The notes under the pieces are model-generated. The model did no database searches and was not told the origin of the DNA. It saw only the letters and a list, made by a program, of their open reading frames with translations. 64,000 bases of DNA from Alistipes sp. (GTDB lineage: Bacteria; Bacteroidota; Bacteroidia; Bacteroidales; Rikenellaceae), in NCBI GenBank assembly GCA_017938765.1, contig JAGBAX010000028.1, forward strand, positions 254,490 through 318,489, given 5' to 3'. Both the position numbers and the translations under genes were made by a program. How positions within the stretch are numbered: the stretch's first letter is position 1; every line of letters begins with the position of its first letter. This document shows, one piece after another, positions 50,616-59,574 of the stretch.

Positions 50616-52385
50616 ATGCCTATAGACAAAAGATGGGAGGTCAAGGCACAGGGTGAGGCTAAGGTGGTTGCTGCTATAGCATCGCACATTGGTATCTCAC
50701 CAGTCCTTGCAAACCTTTTAGTACAACGAGGCATAGACACAGTAGAGAAGGCAGAGAAATTTTTTGACCCGCAGCTGCGCGACCTTCATGACCCATTCCT
50801 GATGAAGGATATGGATAGAGCTGTAGAGCGCGTAGAGCAAGCCCTGGAGCGTAACGAGCGCATTATGGTCTATGGAGACTATGATGTAGACGGCACGACA
50901 GCGGTGGCACTGGTCTATAAGTTCCTGCGACAAATCGGGCATACAAACCTGATGTTCTACATCCCAGACCGCTATACCGAAGGTTACGGTATCTCGCGTA
51001 AGGGTATCGACATTGCCGCAAAGAAGGGTGTAAAGCTCATTATCGCCCTTGACTGCGGAATTAAGGCTGTCGAGAAAGTGGACTATGCAAAGCAGAGGGG
51101 AGTAGATTTCATTATCTGCGACCATCATCTTCCGGCAGAGCAGATTCCTGCTGCCGTAGCAGTTCTTGACCCTAAACGAACAGACTGCACCTACCCGTTT
51201 GATGAGCTTTCGGGTTGCGGTGTTGGCTTTAAGCTCGTTCAGGCCTATGCACAGAGACACAACATTGCTTTTGAGAGCATTGAGTGGCTGTTAGACCTAC
51301 TTGTAGTAAGTATCGCTTCGGACATCGTTCCGCTGGTAGACGAGAATCGTATTCTCGCCCACTACGGTCTGCGCCGTCTGAACGCCTCTCCAAGTGAGGG
51401 TCTACTCTCTATTATCAACATCTGCAAGCTTGACCGCTCGAATATCACTATTGACGACATCGTCTTTAAGATTGGTCCGAGAATCAACGCTGCAGGTCGT
51501 ATGCGTATGGATGAGTACGACGAGAATGACACCCCTTCGGGCGGTTATGCAGCCGTAAAGCTCCTTGTTGAGGGAGACGAGGCCGCTGCTACACGCTTTG
51601 GTGGCGTTATTGACGGATTTAATCAGGACCGCAAGAGCATTGACCGCTCTGTAACTCAGGAGGCGCACGACTACATAGAGTCTCACCCAGAGCTTAAGAG
51701 CCGCAAGAGCACTGTAATCTACAATCCAAAATGGATGAAGGGTATCGTAGGTATCGTGGCCTCTCGCCTTATTGAGACCTACTATCGTCCAACGGTTGTT
51801 CTTACACAGAGCAACGGCTTTGTCACTGGCTCTGCCCGCTCTATTCCGGGCTTTGACCTCTACCAGGCTGTTGAGTCTTGCTCCGACCTGCTGGAAAACT
51901 TCGGCGGGCATATGTACGCCGCAGGTCTTACTATGCGCCCAGAGAATGTAGAGGAGTTTGCACGCCGCTTTAACGACTATGTGGAGGCAAATATAGACCC
52001 TAAGATTCTTGTTCCGCAGGTGGAGATTGACTCTATGCTCCTCTTCTCGGACATCACTCCGTCATTCCACCGCGAGCTAAACCGCTTCCAGCCATTTGGC
52101 CCAGGCAATAACGCGCCAGTCTTTGCTACGCTATGCGTGAGCAACGAGAAGGGCGACGCTAAGCTTGTTGGCGCCGAGGCTGAGCACCTGCGTATGGATT
52201 TGACCCAGACACAAAAGCCTAACACAACCATCCAAACTATCGCCTTCTCGCAGCCTACCCACTATGAGTGGATTCGCTCTGGAAGACCCGTAGATGTCTG
52301 CTACCAGATTGTTGAGAACCACTATCGTGGCTCTGTGACAACACAACTTCGCATCAAAGATATCAAACGGAACACATCTAAGTAA
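50616..52385 (+). CDS. recJ: Single-stranded-DNA exonuclease RecJ
   Basis: 589 aa 5'-3' exonuclease. DHH motifs: YGDYDVDGTT (86-95), the central LDCGIK, CDHHLPAE and a later GPRINAAGRM. The DHHA1 half contains ARSIPGFDLY and GGHMYAAGLT, and the OB-fold domain is C-terminal. It lies 29 bp after lipB. The family call is secure. Confidence 0.95.
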   Translation: MPIDKRWEVKAQGEAKVVAAIASHIGISPVLANLLVQRGIDTVEKAEKFFDPQLRDLHDPFLMKDMDRAVERVEQALERNERIMVYGDYDVDGTTAVALVYKFLRQIGHTNLMFYIPDRYTEGYGISRKGIDIAAKKGVKLIIALDCGIKAVEKVDYAKQRGVDFIICDHHLPAEQIPAAVAVLDPKRTDCTYPFDELSGCGVGFKLVQAYAQRHNIAFESIEWLLDLLVVSIASDIVPLVDENRILAHYGLRRLNASPSEGLLSIINICKLDRSNITIDDIVFKIGPRINAAGRMRMDEYDENDTPSGGYAAVKLLVEGDEAAATRFGGVIDGFNQDRKSIDRSVTQEAHDYIESHPELKSRKSTVIYNPKWMKGIVGIVASRLIETYYRPTVVLTQSNGFVTGSARSIPGFDLYQAVESCSDLLENFGGHMYAAGLTMRPENVEEFARRFNDYVEANIDPKILVPQVEIDSMLLFSDITPSFHRELNRFQPFGPGNNAPVFATLCVSNEKGDAKLVGAEAEHLRMDLTQTQKPNTTIQTIAFSQPTHYEWIRSGRPVDVCYQIVENHYRGSVTTQLRIKDIKRNTSK

Positions 52386-52395
52386 AAACCTAACA

Positions 52396-54336
52396 ATGAA
52401 ACTAAAACTTCTGATGCTTTCACTCCTCTCCACTCTGCTCTTTGTAGCTTGTGGAGAGGGCGAAGAGCCTGATGGTCCACTAACACCACCTCAAGGTGCA
52501 TCTGTCGCAATTGCCGAGATTAAGGTTGACATTCAATCGGCAACGGTCAAAATTTCACACAGCGCAGCTACAAAGTACGCCTATATTGTGGATAAGGCCT
52601 CGCTTGCAAGCTATACATACACTGCCGAGGAGCTCTTTGAGAAGGGCACTACGGGGGATTGTATCGCCTCAAGTGGTACATCGTTCACGGTGCGCGACCT
52701 TACAGATAATACGGAGTATACAATCTACATCGCTGTCAAAAATCGTAACGAGGAGCTGTCAGATGTAATCAAACACAACTTCATTACTGCGGCTCTACCT
52801 GAGTATACTCTTAAGTCCAAGAGCTGCACGGGCTTTACAGCATCGGTACGCCTTCCAAAGCATATTCCATTCTCAAGCGTGGTTAAGTGGGCGGTTACTG
52901 ACCTTGCTACATACAACTATAATGGCGGTGTGAGCTATGAAAATCAGCTACTTAACCGTAACGAGGCTATCTATGCAAACTACTTTACAGACCGCTACGA
53001 CTTTGACATCAACAACACTAACCGCACCTTTAGAAAGGATGGCGTAGAGTACTCTCACTATGATGCTATTCTTCCAGGTCAGCCAATAGTTTTCCTACTG
53101 GGCGAGTATGGCGAGGGGGCACACCCAGAGTATGGCGCAGGACACTATGCTCCACTCTACGGCAAGGAGAACTCTGCCGCATATTTCCGCAAGGAGATAA
53201 TCATTACCACCAAGCCTGCAACGCTTACCCAGACGCCAAGTGTCAGCTCTACCCTGCTGCCTTCAGGCAAGGGAAGCATCTCTATTGCCAAGCCTACGAG
53301 TGCTGCAAAGATGTTCTACCTTGTTCTCAATGAGCAACAGTACGGCGAGGTATTGCGTCTGTTAGACAATAACGCCAATCTATTGCAGTGGTTTACCTGC
53401 TCACCTCTGGCAGCCAACCACTTCGGAGCAGTATCGACCACCTCCCCGGCTGTTACTATTGACGCCTCGCAGCTCGCGCTGAAGGCTGACGGCACAAACT
53501 ATCTGCTTGTTTGCGCATGGGAGGATGAGAGTGGACTGAAGCAGTCATTCGTAAAGGCGGAGCTTACATTGCCACCATCAGCACCACTTCCGGCAAACAA
53601 CATCATCATTGCCCACCGAGGAGGCTCTGCCGAGGCTGGTAAAAACTCTACACCAGACAACTCTATAGCCTCGCTCAAGTATGCTATGCGCCTTGGCTGC
53701 TACGCATCGGAGGCAGATATATACTGGACAAAGGATAACCAGATTATCGTTGCCCACGCCGACGGCAACTGTAAGATTAACGGCCTCTACCCTTGGGAGA
53801 ACACCCTTGCGCAGCTTCAGGCTGCGGGTAAACTCTCTAATGGCGAGACCCTGCCTTCACTTCAGGACTATATCCGCGCCGTGATGGTCAAGGGCAGCAA
53901 AACCAAGCTCTGCCTTGATATTAAGGCTATTACCAAGCCAACAACCCACCACCCAGAGTCCGTAAAGGCATGTAAGCGCGCCTGCGAGATTATTGCCGAG
54001 ATGGAGGCGGAGAAGTTCTGCGAGTTTATCTGCTCTGGCTACGAGGATATTACAAAGAACTGCGCACAGTATGCAAACGCTATTGGAGTAGATATCGGTG
54101 CTATGGGTAGCTTCTCAGCAAGCCAATATAAGAGCTGGGGATACACTTGGCACAACCGCGACAAGAGCAAGGGTATTACAGCGGATAAGATAAACACATA
54201 CCTCAACGCAGGTATGGAGGTGTCGGTCTACACTATTGACACAGATAGCGACTGGGCGCAGATTGAGTCCTACCACACCAAGCTGCGCGGTATTACGACC
54301 AACTATCCAAACCGCATAATGGCAAAAACACGCTAA
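52396..54336 (+). CDS. Lipoprotein with FN3-like module and C-terminal glycerophosphodiester phosphodiesterase domain
   Basis: 646 aa. A lipoprotein signal ending in LFVAC (Cys19), an FN3-like module (about 35-130, ending DNTEYTIYIAVKN), a middle beta-domain of about 250 residues, then a GDPD TIM barrel from about 395 to 646: IAHRGGSAEAGKNSTPDNS, SEADIYWTKDNQIIVAHAD and LCLDIKA. The histidines of AHRGG and AHAD are in place. A Ca-dependent periplasmic or surface phosphodiesterase acting on phospholipid head groups is likely. It starts 10 bp after recJ. Confidence 0.88.
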   Translation: MKLKLLMLSLLSTLLFVACGEGEEPDGPLTPPQGASVAIAEIKVDIQSATVKISHSAATKYAYIVDKASLASYTYTAEELFEKGTTGDCIASSGTSFTVRDLTDNTEYTIYIAVKNRNEELSDVIKHNFITAALPEYTLKSKSCTGFTASVRLPKHIPFSSVVKWAVTDLATYNYNGGVSYENQLLNRNEAIYANYFTDRYDFDINNTNRTFRKDGVEYSHYDAILPGQPIVFLLGEYGEGAHPEYGAGHYAPLYGKENSAAYFRKEIIITTKPATLTQTPSVSSTLLPSGKGSISIAKPTSAAKMFYLVLNEQQYGEVLRLLDNNANLLQWFTCSPLAANHFGAVSTTSPAVTIDASQLALKADGTNYLLVCAWEDESGLKQSFVKAELTLPPSAPLPANNIIIAHRGGSAEAGKNSTPDNSIASLKYAMRLGCYASEADIYWTKDNQIIVAHADGNCKINGLYPWENTLAQLQAAGKLSNGETLPSLQDYIRAVMVKGSKTKLCLDIKAITKPTTHHPESVKACKRACEIIAEMEAEKFCEFICSGYEDITKNCAQYANAIGVDIGAMGSFSASQYKSWGYTWHNRDKSKGITADKINTYLNAGMEVSVYTIDTDSDWAQIESYHTKLRGITTNYPNRIMAKTR

Positions 54337-54347
54337 AACTAAGTACT

Positions 54348-54710
54348 ATGTTTACCTCAGAACAAAAAGCAGCAATCGTCCGCATCTCATTCTTTATTAT
54401 CTCTGCCGATGGAAAGATAGAGGATTCAGAGATGGATTTTTCATTCGCAATGTGGCAACTTAGCGGCATTACAGAGCAGGATATAGCTCTCGCCCGCCAG
54501 ATGACAGGCCTTGAGGCTTGCAACATTGTCACGCAGATGAATGAAGAGGATAAAGCCTTCGTCTGCGCCCTTCTCGGATGCACCATCGTTGCCGACGGCC
54601 AGGCTGCCGAGCAGGAGATTAGAGTGTGGAACACCCTAACAGAGATTTGCGACCTGCCAACAATGAACCTTGAGCAGGCCGCTCAGATTATCAAGAGCCG
54701 CCTCGGATAG
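54348..54710 (+). CDS. TerB-like small helical protein
   Basis: 120 aa, all-helical, with two internal acidic motifs in equivalent places (ADGKIEDSE and ADGQAAEQE), as in TerB/DjlA-N domains. No signal peptide or membrane segment. TerB domains sense stress or bind metal in some systems, but no tellurium-resistance genes are nearby, so no function is proposed. It lies 11 bp after the GDPD gene. Confidence 0.75.
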   Translation: MFTSEQKAAIVRISFFIISADGKIEDSEMDFSFAMWQLSGITEQDIALARQMTGLEACNIVTQMNEEDKAFVCALLGCTIVADGQAAEQEIRVWNTLTEICDLPTMNLEQAAQIIKSRLG

Positions 54711-54740
54711 CCAGCAGCCAATGGCTAACGGCCATTAAGC
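54709..54740. repeat. GGCTAAC-type heptamer tract in convergent gap
   Basis: GCCAATG, GCTAACG and GCCATTA in tandem. The stop codon and last four codons (LNGR) of the minus-strand DUF4886 gene lie inside it, so the repeat has become the gene's 3' end. Confidence 0.55.
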
Positions 54741-56326
54741 ACAACTTCTTCGGCTATTTTGCGAATTGCACTTGCCGTTTTAGGCCTTAGGCCACAATCA
54801 GATACAGACTCAGTAAATGGGGTGCGGTAAATAGTAAGGTAGTTTATGCAGGCCTTCATATATGCACCCTCGCGGTTCTGGTGACGGTTGTCAGTGTGGA
54901 GCAGATTCAGATTTTGCTTGCGAGCTATGGTATATCCCTTGCCTATAGGGCTGACGATGATTTTGTACTCTGACAGCTCCTTGGCAATCATCGCAGCGCC
55001 ACTCTCAAGCAGATGCTCAAGTCGCTCATAGCTACCATAGCCTCTGTAGTCGTCATAAGGACAGCCCCATGTATGCTCGTAGATAATCTGACACGCAGGC
55101 GAGTGCTTGAGTGTCAAGTCGTTAATCTTGCGACACGAGGTAATAATTGCACGATTATGCGTGTCGGCATACTTAGCCGCATTTGGCGATGTATCTTGCA
55201 GAAAGGCATAATCATATCCGCCACGAACAATCGCCTCTATTGAGCGCTCAAGCTGTAGGTGCTCGCTAAACTCCTGTCCGCCCTTGACAGAGACCACAGC
55301 ATCTACTTGATGTCCCTGACTGCGGGCAATCTCCTTAAACATAAACGGCGTGCCATAGAAGTATGTAAACGAGTTGCCGATAAATAGCATTCGCTTTGTA
55401 TCTGTAACCGCTGGCGCATCTTTATATCGCAGAATCTGTAGTGAAACATACTTGCTACTACCAGTAAGTTTTACCTTGCCAACACCTGGCGTGAGGGCTC
55501 TAAGGCGCACCTTCACACATCCATTGACAACTGGCTCGGTAAGGGTAAACGACTGAGTATAAGTGGTATTATGCGCCGAGCGCAGGTATTTGTTGTAGAG
55601 TGAGTAACGGATAGAACCACCCTGTTCGGCTGTGCGTAGTTCACTCTCAATACTATTCCAGCGACCCGCATCCCAATACTCAAAAATCCAGTACTTCGGA
55701 GCATCAGCCTCGCTGGCTGTCATCGTACACATAAAGTCAAACTGCTCGCCAGCCTCAGCTTTTACCACTGGCACAGCAAAGAGGAAGTAATCCCCCGCGC
55801 CAACGCCTGATACGGTAATACCATTCTCAGAGGTGGTTGTAAGAGCATTGCCACTCGCACCAACCATAGCAATTATCGCACTGCTACCCTTAGGCGAAGA
55901 TATACCATAGCTCTCCCAACTCTCAGCGTCATATCTGCTACCCATCATCCGCACTGGAAAACCATCTGTAATAGACTGAAGATATGGCGGTTGAGAGAGC
56001 GTAATCGTGCGCACAGCACCACTTGTCACGCCCTTGATTTCTATTACCGCCGTGCGCTCGGTAGTGCTTAAATTCGGCTCTGCCCAAATCTTTACGCTGT
56101 GGGAAGCCTTTGCCGCAAGAGTCGTCCTCCCCACAATACCAAGCCACTGCTCCGATGTGCTAAGCTGAACAGCCTCCGCTTTGCACTGAATAGCAATCTT
56201 GCAAGGCTTAACAGCCTGACTACTAATCTCAACACTATCTGGAGCCTTAACCTTAAGCCCCGCCGCTACGGCCTGATTGCCCATCATGGCAACCAACGCC
56301 ACTATACAAAATATAAATCTTTTCAT
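54725..56326 (-). CDS. Secreted DUF4886 (SGNH-like) protein with BACON-like N-terminal domain
   Basis: 533 aa: signal peptide (about 1-21), a beta-sandwich of about 85 residues with the S..W......T pattern of BACON-like domains (STSEQWLGIVG, RTAVIEIKG), a second beta/jelly-roll region (120-300), then a DUF4886 domain beginning MLFIGNSFTYFYG. That domain has a putative nucleophile Ser in GNSF and a distal LLHTDNRHQNREGAYM. Probably a surface carbohydrate esterase; the substrate is unknown. Its last codons derive from a repeat tract. Confidence 0.82.
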   Translation of the reverse strand: MKRFIFCIVALVAMMGNQAVAAGLKVKAPDSVEISSQAVKPCKIAIQCKAEAVQLSTSEQWLGIVGRTTLAAKASHSVKIWAEPNLSTTERTAVIEIKGVTSGAVRTITLSQPPYLQSITDGFPVRMMGSRYDAESWESYGISSPKGSSAIIAMVGASGNALTTTSENGITVSGVGAGDYFLFAVPVVKAEAGEQFDFMCTMTASEADAPKYWIFEYWDAGRWNSIESELRTAEQGGSIRYSLYNKYLRSAHNTTYTQSFTLTEPVVNGCVKVRLRALTPGVGKVKLTGSSKYVSLQILRYKDAPAVTDTKRMLFIGNSFTYFYGTPFMFKEIARSQGHQVDAVVSVKGGQEFSEHLQLERSIEAIVRGGYDYAFLQDTSPNAAKYADTHNRAIITSCRKINDLTLKHSPACQIIYEHTWGCPYDDYRGYGSYERLEHLLESGAAMIAKELSEYKIIVSPIGKGYTIARKQNLNLLHTDNRHQNREGAYMKACINYLTIYRTPFTESVSDCGLRPKTASAIRKIAEEVVLNGR

Positions 56327-56330
56327 ACTA

Positions 56331-56361
56331 CAAAGTTATCAATAATATGCAGAAATACAAA
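56331..56361 (-). promoter_or_regulatory. Promoter of the DUF4886 gene, four bases from the ATG
   Basis: Minus strand: TTTG (56358-56361), 19 bp, TAACTTTG (56331-56338), then four bases to the ATG at 56326. Both boxes are exact, so a leaderless mRNA is strongly suggested. Confidence 0.7.
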
Positions 56362-56436
56362 AATCAAAGTAGGGAGGTTAATGATAATTTCCCCTAACTT
56401 CACTAATCTCCCTAAACTCTCTGTTCTGTGTCAGCC

Positions 56437-56462
56437 AAGCTGATGGCTAATAGCCAATAGCC
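56437..56462. repeat. GGCTAAC-type heptamer tract next to family A copy 3
   Basis: GCTGATG, GCTAATA, GCCAATA, GCC in tandem, touching the left end of the structured element, as at 5518-5543. Confidence 0.55.
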
Positions 56463-56590
56463 ATTTTGTTGTCAAAATACGATAGATGCAACGCTCGGCG
56501 AGAAATGCCTGCGCAGGATAGTACAAAAGCGTACAGACCAGCAGGCATTTCTCGTTAGCGGAAGCAGGTATCGTATTTTCACAACAAAAC
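56463..56590. repeat. Structured intergenic element, family A, copy 3
   Basis: Ends ATTTTGTTGT/ACAACAAAAC: relative to copies 1 and 2 the C-G pair is a T-A pair on both arms, a compensatory change. Variable outer stem AATACGATA/TATCGTATT; constant loop ACGCTCGG opposite TTAGCGGAAGCAGG; variable inner stem CGAGAAATGCCTGC/GCAGGCATTTCTCG; constant apex GGATAGTAC..AAAGCGTACAG. Confidence 0.8.
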
Positions 56591-56631
56591 AGCAAGGTCA
56601 GCTCTGAACTTCAGAACTGACCTATGCTGTT
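56588..56631 (-). terminator. Intrinsic terminator of rpmH
   Basis: AACAGC-AAGGTCAG-TCTGAA pairs with TTCAGA-CTGACCT-GCTGTT. On the minus strand the U-rich tail (TTTTGTTGT) is supplied by the end of family A copy 3. Confidence 0.75.
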
Positions 56632-56647
56632 ACTTGTAGTTTTACTA

Positions 56648-56809
56648 CTAGTTGTACTTGAATGTAGCCTCGTCAGATACAGTCAACTTCTTGCGTCCCT
56701 TAGCACGACGCGCTGCCAAAACCTTGCGGCCATTAGCAGTTGCCATTCTCGCACGGAAACCATGCTTGTTGATTCTCTTGCGACGAGAAGGCTGATAAGT
56801 TCTCTTCAT
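56648..56809 (-). CDS. rpmH: Large ribosomal subunit protein bL34
   Basis: 53 aa, full length: [38 protein letters not shown], then a short C-terminal extension common in Bacteroidota. An ATG two codons upstream (56815) is also in frame. It has its own promoter and terminator, and is far from rnpA/yidD, with which it is usually clustered in bacteria. Confidence 0.96.
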   Translation of the reverse strand: MKRTYQPSRRKRINKHGFRARMATANGRKVLAARRAKGRKKLTVSDEATFKYN

Positions 56810-57037
56810 TGCCATAGTCGTATCGTTTTTTTATTTGTTTTGTTCTTTTCTCTCTTGGGGCATCCCTTTCAGACTCCTTCAGGCTCCCCCCCCTTATTAC
56901 TCGCACGGGTATACCCTTGTCCCATTCGGGCATATCCCCCCTTGCGAGGTGCAAAGGTACAACTAAATTTGAAAAGAACAAATATTTTTGACAAAAAACT
57001 TGAAAAAGCGACTCTTATACTCTCTCTATTTGCCTTT
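56810..57037 (-). promoter_or_regulatory. Promoter and structured leader of rpmH
   Basis: Minus strand: TTTG (56979-56982), 19 bp, TACCTTTG (56952-56959), an exact promoter. The leader of about 135 nt is G-rich and can pair CTCGC/GCGAG around GGGTATACCC and ATGCCC/GGGCAT-like segments. Such a structured leader before a ribosomal protein gene could be autoregulatory; this is inference. Confidence 0.6.
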
Positions 57038-59017
57038 TTACTTGCGTTTTAGGTAATTTCCAATCGTAAAGGTTGTTGAGTCACGCAGTGTCGGTGTGGT
57101 AGCAATAACCGTATTAAAACCATTGAGGGTAAGCGAATCGGTCATAAAAATACCCTGCGAGCGGTTGTGCATCACAACACTATCTCCATTTATTGTCAGC
57201 GTAGGCACTCCCTGCGAGCAGTAGACCTTTATAACCTGACTATTACGACTTCTCACTTCGCGCTTTCTGCCCACGATGTGCAGTGTATTATCTCGCTTGT
57301 TCCACAGCGTGCGGTAGAGGTAGTAGCTATCCTTTGCCTGCTTGTGATCAAAGCAGACAAGGCCGCTATTGCGGAAGCCTCCCGCGTGGCGCACAGCTCC
57401 AAAGTCAAACATCGTATTGAGCCACACGCCCCAGAACAGCGTATTGTCAATATGGCTCACATATCCCTCATGGAAGCGGGTCTGCCAACTCTCAGGGATG
57501 CGGTGCTGGCTACTATTGCGGTTTACCAGCTCCTCGCTGTAGTGTCCCTTAGTACCGCCTGCGCCATAACAAACGCCCTGACGCAGGTGTCCCCAGCTAC
57601 TACGCAGGGCTGTCTGCCACACATCAAGGTCCGCCACATTGCCCTTATCCCAGCCCACGCTCTGCTGCCACACAATAAGGTCTGTGATAAAGTTTATATC
57701 CCCATCCTGATCGCTACAAGCCACTGTTGGGCGTGATGGGTCAAGGCTCTTTGCCAGAGTATTAAGGCTCTTGATATATGCCATCAGCTCTGGTGAGCGA
57801 CCCCTAAGCAGTGAGAATACGCCCCACATAGATACAGAAGGGTGGTGGATATTCTGAAGGATAATCTCCTTGAGTTGCTGTTTGCCGTTGTTTTCAAATG
57901 CAGCTGAGTTGTAGTATGCTATATCGCTCAAGAATGGCGACTGGCAGAGCGGAGAGTCTATCCAGACTAACATACCCTTACTGTCGCAAATGTCGTAGAG
58001 CAGCTGGTCGTGTGGACCCTCAACCGAGCGAATAGCATTAGCGCCCATATCGCAGATAGTCTCTATGTCGGCCTTGTAGTCGCTCTCTGTAAGGGCATTG
58101 CCACTATAGAGATTGTCATGACAGAGGTTTACTCCGCGCACCTGTACCTGCTTGCCGTTTATGGTAAGTAGGCGCTCTGGGGTTATCTGCAAATCCCTAA
58201 AGCCAGTATTTACCGATACCGTATCTGCACCCAGAATAACATCTACACGATAGAGTGACGGGCGGAAAGTAGACCACAGCTCTGGATTGCCAACGGTAAA
58301 TGGCACACTCAGCATCTTACCGTCAATCTTGGCCTTAACACTCTTTGTCACAGCCACATAACCATCTGGCGAGACAATATCTACAGTAACCTCGCAGCTA
58401 TGGTCCCTCTTGCCGAGCAGTGAGATGCCGATATTACCCTCTACACTCTCTGTTGTAACCTTTGTAGGTGTTACGATAACACCCTGCGTACCGTAGTAGA
58501 GTGGCGAAATGGTTGTCTTGCCAGTGATTATCAGCTCCACATCGCGATAGATACCACCATAGTGGTTCTGCTCTGACGATGTAGGCAGAATGTCGCTACG
58601 ATAGGCATTGCTGACCTCCACAAGCAGAGTATTTTCAGCCCCATACTGCACACGCTCTGTAATCTCAAAGGCAAATGCCGTTCTGCCACCGAGGTGGTTA
58701 CCCACATGTGCACCATTTACAAAGACATCGGCACTATTCATCACGCCACCAAAGCGAATAAAGAGCCTTCTGCCCTGCCACTGCTGCGGCACAAAGAGTG
58801 TACGGCGATAGTATGCCGTAGTCTGACGAAGTGTTCCGCCCTCAGAGAGCGCATCGGTATTCCAAGTGTGTGGCAGGCTGACAAAGCGAGCGTCGTCACT
58901 TGAATTTTCGTCCTTAAAGAAGAGTCTCCAAGAGTTATTTATTATATATACTTCCCTGGCTGCCAGAGGATTAACAACTGCTATCAGTGCCAAAAGTGCT
59001 ACTAAAAATCTCTTCAT
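57038..59017 (-). CDS. Glycoside hydrolase family 2-like protein with substituted catalytic residues
   Basis: 659 aa with signal peptide (about 1-20). GH2 sugar-binding domain (about 25-165; SLPHTWN, GGIYRDVELI), immunoglobulin-like domain (170-275), TIM barrel (280-580; NGKQVQVRGVNLCHD). The acid/base position, normally WxxxNE, reads WGVFSL (Ser402-Leu403), and the nucleophile position, normally SEYGAG, reads VCYGAG (Cys483). The protein is otherwise full length with no frameshift. It may be non-catalytic (binding), or use other residues. A TACCTTTG box is at 59036-59043. Confidence 0.85.
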   Translation of the reverse strand: MKRFLVALLALIAVVNPLAAREVYIINNSWRLFFKDENSSDDARFVSLPHTWNTDALSEGGTLRQTTAYYRRTLFVPQQWQGRRLFIRFGGVMNSADVFVNGAHVGNHLGGRTAFAFEITERVQYGAENTLLVEVSNAYRSDILPTSSEQNHYGGIYRDVELIITGKTTISPLYYGTQGVIVTPTKVTTESVEGNIGISLLGKRDHSCEVTVDIVSPDGYVAVTKSVKAKIDGKMLSVPFTVGNPELWSTFRPSLYRVDVILGADTVSVNTGFRDLQITPERLLTINGKQVQVRGVNLCHDNLYSGNALTESDYKADIETICDMGANAIRSVEGPHDQLLYDICDSKGMLVWIDSPLCQSPFLSDIAYYNSAAFENNGKQQLKEIILQNIHHPSVSMWGVFSLLRGRSPELMAYIKSLNTLAKSLDPSRPTVACSDQDGDINFITDLIVWQQSVGWDKGNVADLDVWQTALRSSWGHLRQGVCYGAGGTKGHYSEELVNRNSSQHRIPESWQTRFHEGYVSHIDNTLFWGVWLNTMFDFGAVRHAGGFRNSGLVCFDHKQAKDSYYLYRTLWNKRDNTLHIVGRKREVRSRNSQVIKVYCSQGVPTLTINGDSVVMHNRSQGIFMTDSLTLNGFNTVIATTPTLRDSTTFTIGNYLKRK

Positions 59018-59035
59018 AGTTCTGTTAATTTGCTA

Positions 59036-59043
59036 CAAAGGTA
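59036..59043 (-). promoter_or_regulatory. -7 box (TACCTTTG) for the GH2-like gene
   Basis: Minus-strand consensus box 18 bp before the ATG at 59017; no -33 match at the right distance. Confidence 0.5.
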
Positions 59044-59092
59044 GGAAATTGTCAAAAAAAATACTAACTTCGTGCTGTTAAATCATAAAGTT

Positions 59093-59569
59093 ATGAACAT
59101 TTTTGACATTATCACCCTCATTTTTGCCATTGTTGCCGTTCTTCTTGGCTGGCGCAAGGGCTTCATTAAGCAGCTCTGCTCTCTTATTGGTATTGTTGGC
59201 GGTATTGCCATAGCTATTGCTGTGGGTGGCGATATTGGCACAATGCTTGGCATTGATGCAGCGTATGCTAAGCCACTCGGCTTTATCATTACCCTTGTTG
59301 TCTCTGTAATTGCTGCGTCGCTTGTTGCAAAGGTCGTAAGTAGTATCTTCTCTGCCATTGGCCTTGGTGGTCTTGATACTCTGGCAGGCATAGCGCTCTC
59401 GCTCATTAAGTTTCTCCTTATTCTGAGCGTTGTATATGTTGCTATTGAGAAGATAAATAAGGAGGTGAAGCTGATTGACGAGAAACACTTTACAGACTCC
59501 GAGACATTCCGTCCTATTGCTACAGTTTCAGACAAGGCTCTGGAGGCATTTAACACCTTCTCTAAATAG
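59093..59569 (+). CDS. cvpA: CvpA family membrane protein
   Basis: 158 aa from the ATG at 59093 (MNIFDIITLIF). A frame seven codons longer starts at a TTG/ATG-less context and is not needed. Four transmembrane helices (about 3-20, 26-45, 58-80 and 98-122) with the typical GWRKGFIKQLCSLIG loop after the first helix, then a soluble tail. CvpA proteins affect colicin V export and envelope stress; the exact role is unknown. It is followed after five bases by rsgA. Confidence 0.9.
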   Translation: MNIFDIITLIFAIVAVLLGWRKGFIKQLCSLIGIVGGIAIAIAVGGDIGTMLGIDAAYAKPLGFIITLVVSVIAASLVAKVVSSIFSAIGLGGLDTLAGIALSLIKFLLILSVVYVAIEKINKEVKLIDEKHFTDSETFRPIATVSDKALEAFNTFSK

Positions 59570-59574
59570 GCATA

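Noticed and set aside
56733..57052. Short ORFs over rpmH and its leader
   Set aside because: Frame shadows; the bL34 frame and promoter explain the region.
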